DNA from: Mediterranea massiliensis
Lineage (GTDB): Bacteria; Bacteroidota; Bacteroidia; Bacteroidales; Bacteroidaceae
Direction: 5' to 3'
NCBI GenBank assembly: GCA_958402075.1
Contig: CATXSD010000032.1
Location: 1 to 26,405 of the forward strand
Length of the DNA stretch: 26,405 bases
Shown here: piece after piece, positions 21,912 to 26,405 of the stretch
Numbering within the stretch: the first letter of the stretch is position 1
How the letters are laid out: every line of letters begins with the position of its first letter
The notes under the pieces: model-generated
Told to the model about the DNA's origin: nothing
Databases searched by the model: none
What the model saw: only the letters and a program-made list of their open reading frames with translations
Position numbers and translations under genes: made by a program

Positions 21912-23567
21912 CTAATACTTAAATCCTTTCCTCAACTCTTCCTTCACATCCTGTACCACACCCATCGGGATGTTCCCTTCCACCTTCAGCGAGATGGTCA
22001 TATCGGACTTGCCGGAACGAAAGGAATTCATTTCTTTCCGAAGTTCGTCCAAGGAGAAATTCTTCAGCGTTTTGCTTTGGCCGGAAGCCAGCAGCGTCAC
22101 TTCCAGCGGCAGCTTCTCTGTAGCGTCTACCACTATTTTCTTGTATTGCTTCGGCTCCGCAAACGTGACGAGGATGGGAAACGCCTTGTCCAGAGCGGCT
22201 TCATCCGCCGTGCCCAGCTCGACAGCGACCTCCCGGCGAAGCTGCTGATAGACTTCCTTCACCGTACGCAGATAGAGGCGCATGGCTTCGGTAGTCGTTC
22301 CGCGGTCGTAGCGTATCTGCAAATCGGAGCGGAACGGCTGTCCCGACTGTTTTGCCTGTTGATAGTCTTTTCGCAAGGCGTCGGTCAGGTGTTTGCGGAT
22401 AAAGTCGACACAATCAGTCTTTGCCCCTTGCTGGTCTATCATAATCTGATTTCTCATGTTAACAAACAGCGTGTGTGTAGCCTTTCCCAGAGCAGGAGCT
22501 ACGGTACCTCCGCCCTCTCTGAACTTCCGCGCGAAATACTGCTCCAACAGTTCGCGTTCATCCTGCCGGACGGTGTCCTGCAAGGGTTCACAGACTTGCG
22601 GCTTCACCACCTGTTCCACCGCGTTCTTTACTTCGGGCCGGCCAAACGCATAGAGCGTCCCCGACACCACCGGCACGAAGAGCAACAGCTTCAGTCGTGC
22701 CAGTCCGTTGGTTCTTTTCTTTAACATCATGTTGATACGTTGTTTTAGCTTGCTGTGTCCAAAGCCGCTGGCCATAGAGTAGAGCCTTGTGCCGACGGAT
22801 TTCTTCACGAGCAAAAGTTGATATTGAGTGGCATCGATGCCATGAGAAAGTACGCCGCTGTCTGCCTCGAATTCGTGCACCTCGCGCAGTTCGCGCATCA
22901 GCAGCCAGGCAGCAGGGTTGAACCAGTGGAGCACAATCAGCAATTCCATCCACAGCAGATCGGCCGTGTGACAGTAGCGCAGGTGCATACGTTCATGCAG
23001 CAGCACCGTTTCGCGGTTCTGCTCATAGTCTTCCTGCGAGAGGACGACGGTCCGCCCCCAACTGAAGGATTGCTGTCCGCGCGGGCCAATGACCAGCCGA
23101 CAGCCGCCATACTCCCTGACGGGACAACGGCGCACCAACTGCCGCATCCGCCTGTGAGAGAGCAGAAAGGAGACCAGCGTCAGCACCGCCCCACCTGCAT
23201 AGAGCGCCGCCAGCAGATGCACCCAGCCGAACGACGTTCCCGAGCGGAGTGTCATTGCTTCCCCTCCGATTCTGTCAGGGACCATCAAGACCGCCTCAGC
23301 CTCCGATAACGGCCCGCTTGCCGAGGTTTCCTCCACAAAGGGTTCCGTCAGTACAGCTTCCACTGCCGCCACAGGCCGTTGCCACAGACTATCTTGCGGT
23401 ACGTCCATTTGCACCAAAGGCAGCAGCAGACAGACAGCCGTGCCGCCCAACAGCAGAAAGCGGTTGGTGCGAAACAGCGTATCGCCCCTGAAGCACAGCC
23501 GGAAGAGCAGATAGAGCACCGCCAGGCAGAGCGTGGACTTGAACAGATAGAACAGAAAGGCACCCAT
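21912..23567 (-). CDS. M56-family (BlaR1/MecR1-like) membrane metallopeptidase with ExbD-like C-terminus
   Basis: A 551-aa protein; the ATG at 23567 gives MGAFLFYLFKST directly before the first membrane helix and overlaps the end of blaI. Membrane segments lie at about 4-25, 36-52, 113-137, 205-217 and 290-308. The zinc protease motif is HERMH (191-195), with NPAAW (217-221) and the third ligand in EFEAD (232-236). No penicillin-binding sensor domain follows. Residues about 363-475 instead resemble one Bacteroidetes ExbD type (FVNMRNQIMIDQQ, YDRGTTTEAMRLYLR, QQLRREVAVELG, AEPKQY). Residues about 484-551 resemble the other (TISLKVEGNIPMGVVQDVKE, then ELRKGF). The likely role is a sensor or protease that inactivates the co-encoded BlaI repressor on an envelope signal. 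The ExbD match is from memory, not a search. Confidence 0.85.
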   Translation of the reverse strand: MGAFLFYLFKSTLCLAVLYLLFRLCFRGDTLFRTNRFLLLGGTAVCLLLPLVQMDVPQDSLWQRPVAAVEAVLTEPFVEETSASGPLSEAEAVLMVPDRIGGEAMTLRSGTSFGWVHLLAALYAGGAVLTLVSFLLSHRRMRQLVRRCPVREYGGCRLVIGPRGQQSFSWGRTVVLSQEDYEQNRETVLLHERMHLRYCHTADLLWMELLIVLHWFNPAAWLLMRELREVHEFEADSGVLSHGIDATQYQLLLVKKSVGTRLYSMASGFGHSKLKQRINMMLKKRTNGLARLKLLLFVPVVSGTLYAFGRPEVKNAVEQVVKPQVCEPLQDTVRQDERELLEQYFARKFREGGGTVAPALGKATHTLFVNMRNQIMIDQQGAKTDCVDFIRKHLTDALRKDYQQAKQSGQPFRSDLQIRYDRGTTTEAMRLYLRTVKEVYQQLRREVAVELGTADEAALDKAFPILVTFAEPKQYKKIVVDATEKLPLEVTLLASGQSKTLKNFSLDELRKEMNSFRSGKSDMTISLKVEGNIPMGVVQDVKEELRKGFKY

Positions 23568-23574
23568 ATCCCCG

Positions 23575-23940
23575 TCAGGCCTTGCGTTTGTTTTCAATCC
23601 GCGCAATCAGCTCCTTCAGCTCGTCGAGCGGCATCCCCTCCTCTTCGACAAAGGCGGAGACGACGTTGGCAAAGGAGTTGTCGTAGTAATGGGCCACGAC
23701 CTCGTTCAGTGCAGAACGTTTGTAGTCCTTCGCCGACACCAGCGGATAATACTGATAGGTATTGCCGTAGGCCTTGTAGCCCACAAAACCTTTCTCTTCC
23801 AGCCCGCGCACCAGCGTGGACACGGTATTGTAGTGCGGCTTCGGTTCCTCATAGAAAGCCAACAACTCGCGGACAAACATGGGGCCATGCTCCCAAAACA
23901 TCCGCATGATTTCTTCTTCTTTTACGGTCAGTCGTTTCAT
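23575..23940 (-). CDS. BlaI/MecI/CopY-family transcriptional repressor
   Basis: A 121-aa winged-helix repressor. It starts MKRLTVKEEEIMRMFWEHG, the typical family N-terminus; an ATG two codons upstream (23946) is also possible. The recognition-helix region is PHYNTVSTLVRGLEEKGFV, followed by the wing (YKAYGNTYQYYPLVS) and the dimerisation helices. BlaI proteins repress their own operon until cleaved by the partner M56 protease, here encoded with overlap immediately downstream. A full promoter and an inverted repeat lie just upstream. No beta-lactamase gene is near, so the regulon is probably not simple beta-lactam resistance. Confidence 0.93.
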   Translation of the reverse strand: MKRLTVKEEEIMRMFWEHGPMFVRELLAFYEEPKPHYNTVSTLVRGLEEKGFVGYKAYGNTYQYYPLVSAKDYKRSALNEVVAHYYDNSFANVVSAFVEEEGMPLDELKELIARIENKRKA

Positions 23941-23971
23941 AATCATTTTGCTTTATCAGCATTGTCTGCTG

Positions 23972-24001
23972 CAAATATAGTGATTATTTCCATACAAACA
24001 A
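23972..24001 (-). promoter_or_regulatory. Bacteroidetes-type promoter of the blaI-M56 operon
   Basis: On the minus strand: TTG (24001-23999), 19-nt spacer, TATATTTG (23979-23972). This is a full match to TTG-N19-21-TAnnTTTG, with a leader of about 25 nt to the blaI ATG. Confidence 0.78.
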
Positions 24002-24008
24002 CTATTTA

Positions 24009-24028
24009 TATTAGTTATTCAACTAATA
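24009..24028. promoter_or_regulatory. Candidate BlaI operator (inverted repeat)
   Basis: TATTAGTT (24009-24016) and AACTAATA (24021-24028) form a perfect 8-bp dyad with spacer ATTC, immediately upstream of the -33 element. Related ACTA/TAGT pieces lie on both sides (AACTA at 24000-24004, TAGTAG near 24030, TTAACTAA near 24041). BlaI/MecI operators in other phyla are also ACTA...TAGT dyads. Confidence 0.55.
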
Positions 24029-24227
24029 ATAGTAGTAGATTAACTAAAGTTAGCAGTAGAAACGGAAGAAACGGTTTGTCAGATTGACACTTTGACGACC
24101 GAAACGCGCGAGAATCGCCTGTTTCAAACCAAAGACACGGCCGATGGAAAAGAATGAAGAGCGAACAACTTTATCCACTAATCCACAGCATAATAGCAAA
24201 ATCCTTACATTTGAAATAGAAGAAAAA

Positions 24228-24305
24228 ATGGGAAAAAAAGCCCGTGAAACCACCGGCAAACGACCCCATCCGGCAAAAAATGCACTAAAAGGAGACAAAA
24301 CATAG
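24228..24305 (+). CDS. Possible 25-aa basic small ORF
   Basis: ATG at 24228 to TAG at 24303-24305 encodes MGKKARETTGKRPHPAKNAL followed by KGDKT, a strongly basic peptide (eight Lys/Arg). A TAnnTTTG match (TACATTTG, 24206-24213) lies 14 nt upstream and an A-rich stretch precedes the ATG, as is common for Bacteroides starts. There is no TTG at -33 and no homologue known to me. It lies in the 615-bp gap between blaI and the GH51 gene, where no other gene is apparent between about 24050 and 24470. It may be chance. Confidence 0.25.
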   Translation: MGKKARETTGKRPHPAKNALKGDKT

Positions 24306-24472
24306 GCAGGAAAACGGCAAAACATACACGTTTCAGAAGAAAAACATCCGATGTCTGAGGGGAAAAAGTAGGATGTGAAGAGCCAGGAAAAGCATTGTTT
24401 TCCATCTGAAAGCCGCCTTTCGTCCTTGTTTTCTTCCTGTTTCGACCCAAACGAGCAACAGGACAAGATACG

Positions 24473-24513
24473 AAAAATGCGGAAACGGCATCTTTTCGAT
24501 ACCATTTCCGCAT
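24473..24513 (-). terminator. Hairpin terminator after the GH51 gene
   Basis: On the minus strand ATGCGGAAA (24513-24505) pairs with TTTCCGCAT (24485-24477). The loop can extend the stem (GGTATC/GATGCC with a mismatch), and a T-run (24477-24473) follows. It sits about 50 nt downstream of the GH51 stop codon. Confidence 0.8.
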
Positions 24514-24561
24514 AGACTCCTATCAATTTGTCCGTCGGCCGGAAGTCGCCACCAAGCTGCT

Positions 24562-26115
24562 TTACTGCAGTTCCAGCGTCACGATGGACTTTGCCGGAAG
24601 CGTCAGGCGGAGGACTCCTTTCTCAATCTTGGCATCCTTGAACGGCACGGGCCGCACGCGGTCGGGCTCCTCGAACGAATTGTAGTCGGTAATGGCGGCG
24701 GAGGTCAGCACCTCGCCCACGGCTTTCCGGGCCGTAATGCCGGACAGGCGGACGGTGACTTCCTGCGCCTCATTCAGGTCGACATTGGAAAGCGAGAGGT
24801 GGACACGGCCTTCCTTGTCGCGCGAAGCGGTGGCACTGAGCAGGGGCAAGCGCCGGCCGTCACGCACGTCGACGGTGGTGCAGCTCAGTTCCAGCGGCAG
24901 ATAGGTGGCGTCCTGATGCACACGGTACATCTTGAAGACGTAGTACGTGGGCGTCAGCACCATCCGGTCGTCCTTCGTCAGAATCATGGACTGGAGAACA
25001 TTGACTATCTGGGCGATATTGGCCATCTTCAGGCGGTCGGTATATTTATGGAAAATGTCGAGCGAAAGGGAAGCCACGAAGGCATCGCGCAGGGAGTTCT
25101 GCTGATAGAGGTGGCCTGAAACGGTAGCTGGCTCCTCGTCCCACCACGTGCCCCATTCGTCCAAAATCAGCGCAATCTGCTTCTTGGGGTCGTAACGGTC
25201 CATGATGGCACAATGCTTCTTGATGACATCTTCCACCTCGCGACACTTGCCCAGCGTCCAGTAATAATCCTCATCGGTAAACTTCGTGGCCGAGCCCTTG
25301 CTGCCGCTCCAGCCTGCCACCGTGTAGTAATGCAGCGAAAGTCCCTGCATGCGTCCGCCCACGCGGTCCATGAGGACGTCGGTCCAGTTGTAGTCGTAGT
25401 CGCTGGCGCCGCTGGCTATCTTGAACAGGCGGTTGCCGTCGTAGTTGCGACAGTAGGTGGAGTAACGGCGGTACAGGTCGGCGTAATATTCGGGACGCAT
25501 GCTGCCGCCGCATCCCCAGCTCTCGTTGCCCACGCCGAGGTATTTCACCTTCCAGGCCTTGTCGCGTCCGTTCTGGCGACGCAGGCGGGCCATGGGCGAG
25601 TCGCCTTCGGAGGTCATGTATTCCACCCATTTGGCCAGTTCTTCCACCGTACCGCTGCCCACGTTGCCGCTGATGTAGGGCTCGCAACCCAGCATCTCGC
25701 AGAGGTTCAGGAACTCGTGCGTACCGAAGCTGTTGTCTTCGATGGTGCCGCCCCAGTTGTTGTTCACCATCTTGGGCCGCTGTTCCTTGGGGCCGATGCC
25801 GTCCCGCCAGTGGTATTCGTCGGCAAAGCAGCCACCGGGCCAGCGCAAGACGGGTACATGCAGTTCCTTCAAGGCGTTGAACACATCGGTGCGGTAGCCT
25901 TGAATGTTGGGAATTGAAGAATCTTCGCCTACCCACAGGCCGCCGTAGATGCAAGTGCCCAGGTGCTCGGCAAACTGGCCGTAGATTTCTTTCGGGATGA
26001 TTTGAGTGCCGCGGTCGGCCTCGATGGTTAGGGTCGCGCTGCGTTGTGCGAAAAGTGAAAGCGAAGCGGTCAGCAGCAGACCGCCCATCAAAAGTTTGTT
26101 TGTCATGGGGTTCAT
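24562..26115 (-). CDS. Secreted alpha-L-arabinofuranosidase, GH51
   Basis: A 517-aa glycoside hydrolase releasing terminal L-arabinofuranose from arabinan or arabinoxylan. The signal peptide (NKLLMGGLLLTASLSLFAQ, 6-24) directs export. The (beta/alpha)8 domain follows, with VLRWPGGCFADEYHWRDGIG (89-108), the acid/base Glu in GVGNESWGCGG (E198) and the nucleophile in LILDEWGTWWD (E320). A beta-sandwich C-domain starts at about 430. ATG at 26115 is chosen; ATG at 26106 (MTNKLL) is equally possible. It lies 94 bp downstream of a sugar-kinase gene on the same strand, with a terminator-like hairpin in the gap and no visible promoter after it. The context suggests arabinose utilisation. Confidence 0.93.
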   Translation of the reverse strand: MNPMTNKLLMGGLLLTASLSLFAQRSATLTIEADRGTQIIPKEIYGQFAEHLGTCIYGGLWVGEDSSIPNIQGYRTDVFNALKELHVPVLRWPGGCFADEYHWRDGIGPKEQRPKMVNNNWGGTIEDNSFGTHEFLNLCEMLGCEPYISGNVGSGTVEELAKWVEYMTSEGDSPMARLRRQNGRDKAWKVKYLGVGNESWGCGGSMRPEYYADLYRRYSTYCRNYDGNRLFKIASGASDYDYNWTDVLMDRVGGRMQGLSLHYYTVAGWSGSKGSATKFTDEDYYWTLGKCREVEDVIKKHCAIMDRYDPKKQIALILDEWGTWWDEEPATVSGHLYQQNSLRDAFVASLSLDIFHKYTDRLKMANIAQIVNVLQSMILTKDDRMVLTPTYYVFKMYRVHQDATYLPLELSCTTVDVRDGRRLPLLSATASRDKEGRVHLSLSNVDLNEAQEVTVRLSGITARKAVGEVLTSAAITDYNSFEEPDRVRPVPFKDAKIEKGVLRLTLPAKSIVTLELQ

Positions 26116-26142
26116 AAAGGTTTGAATGTGGATATAATATGG

Positions 26143-26199
26143 AAAAAACGGACGGTGTCCCGTCACTCCGCACCAAGTGCGTGATGGCGGGCATCGTCC
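26143..26199 (-). terminator. Terminator-like stem-loop between the kinase and GH51 genes
   Basis: On the minus strand a long imperfect hairpin spans 26199-26150. The outer stem is GGACG/CGTCC, and the inner arms include CCCG/CGGG and GCAC/GTGC around loop TTG. It is followed by six T (26148-26143). It ends only 27 nt before the GH51 ATG. Confidence 0.7.
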
Positions 26200-26209
26200 A
26201 TCACTATTC

Positions 26210-26405
26210 TTACTTTTTGCAGGCTACCGCCTTTTCCTCAATAGGCAGGCAAGCCTTATAGGTCTCGATGTAGGCGTTGAAGCCGGCCACATCTTCGGGC
26301 ACCGGCGCCACTTCGACACCGGCATATCCGGCAAACACCTGCGTGTCCAGAAAGTCGGGCAGCGACTGGCCTTGGGCGTTGTTCACCAGATAGGAACCCA
26401 GCAGG
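26210..26405 (-). CDS. FGGY-family carbohydrate kinase (ribulokinase/xylulokinase-like), C-terminal end
   Basis: Only the last 64 full codons are in the window; the gene continues past the right edge. The visible part starts LLGSYLVNNAQGQSLPDFLD, then VFAGYAGVEVAPVPEDVAGF and NAYIETYKACLP, ending near EEKAVACKK. The pattern SLxDFLDxxVF...PxPEDVAGFxxxxxxYKxxLPIExxAV is, from memory, the C-terminus of FGGY kinases annotated as xylulokinase or ribulokinase in Bacteroidetes and Firmicutes. Its position before an arabinofuranosidase favours L-ribulokinase (AraB) function, but the catalytic domain is not visible. Confidence 0.7.
   Translation of the reverse strand, partial: LLGSYLVNNAQGQSLPDFLDTQVFAGYAGVEVAPVPEDVAGFNAYIETYKACLPIEEKAVACKK

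Noticed and set aside
21912..23940. Beta-lactam resistance operon (blaI-blaR1)
   Set aside because: The M56 protein has no penicillin-binding sensor domain and no beta-lactamase or mecA-like gene is adjacent.
24050..24526. Hydrophobic minus-strand frame (up to 158 codons) in the blaI-GH51 gap
   Set aside because: Its N-terminal part overlaps the GH51 terminator, there is no TAnnTTTG promoter upstream, and the amino-acid composition (Phe/Cys/Arg-rich) looks non-coding.

Overview
The window looks like a chromosomal segment of a Bacteroidales bacterium, most likely Bacteroides or a close relative. Three things support this. Upstream regions carry the Bacteroidetes promoter form TTG-N19-21-TAnnTTTG, and Shine-Dalgarno sequences are mostly absent. 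The gene set is typical: NspC, cambialistic-type Fe/Mn SOD, PpdK, a DUF6515-like protein, BlaI plus an M56 protease, and a secreted GH51 enzyme. No phage, integrase, transposase or CRISPR array was seen. Most genes are housekeeping genes.

Layout. 1-54 is the 5' part of tRNA-Gly(GCC), minus strand. 154-3830 (minus) holds nspC and a uvrD/pcrA helicase, separated by a 22-bp-period repeat. 4039-5404 (plus) holds superoxide dismutase and a ThiE/TenI-like protein, each with its own promoter. 5438-5570 is a second 22-bp-period repeat, followed by a strong palindromic terminator. 5626-8346 (minus) is ppdK. 8549-10912 (plus) is a two-gene RNA-modification operon (RlmD-like methyltransferase and RluA-type pseudouridine synthase), both genes starting with GTG. 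10995-12811 holds three small envelope genes: a lipoprotein (minus), a His/Lys-rich DUF6515-like protein and an outer-membrane beta-barrel (both plus). 12903-17083 (minus) is a glycosyltransferase-ppk1-ppx cluster, preceded by an orphan HicB-like small gene. 17624-21820 (plus) is a tight map-rmuC-xpt-xanthine permease operon. 21912-23940 (minus) is a blaI-M56 regulatory pair. 24562-26405 (minus) is a GH51 arabinofuranosidase downstream of the 3' end of an FGGY sugar kinase, so probably part of an arabinose-use locus.

How the genes work together. Ppk1 and Ppx make and degrade polyphosphate. Xpt and the permease salvage xanthine. GH51 releases arabinose, which the neighbouring kinase could help to metabolise. 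BlaI probably represses its own operon from dyads just upstream of its promoter.

The most unusual protein is the M56 metalloprotease. Its C-terminal half appears to contain two different Bacteroidetes ExbD-like periplasmic segments in tandem instead of a penicillin-binding sensor domain. Other points worth checking are two unlinked 22-bp-period repeats, a terminator-like hairpin in the GH51 leader, and a ThiE-like protein with altered catalytic positions. All functional calls come from reading the sequence and recalling families; no database search was run.
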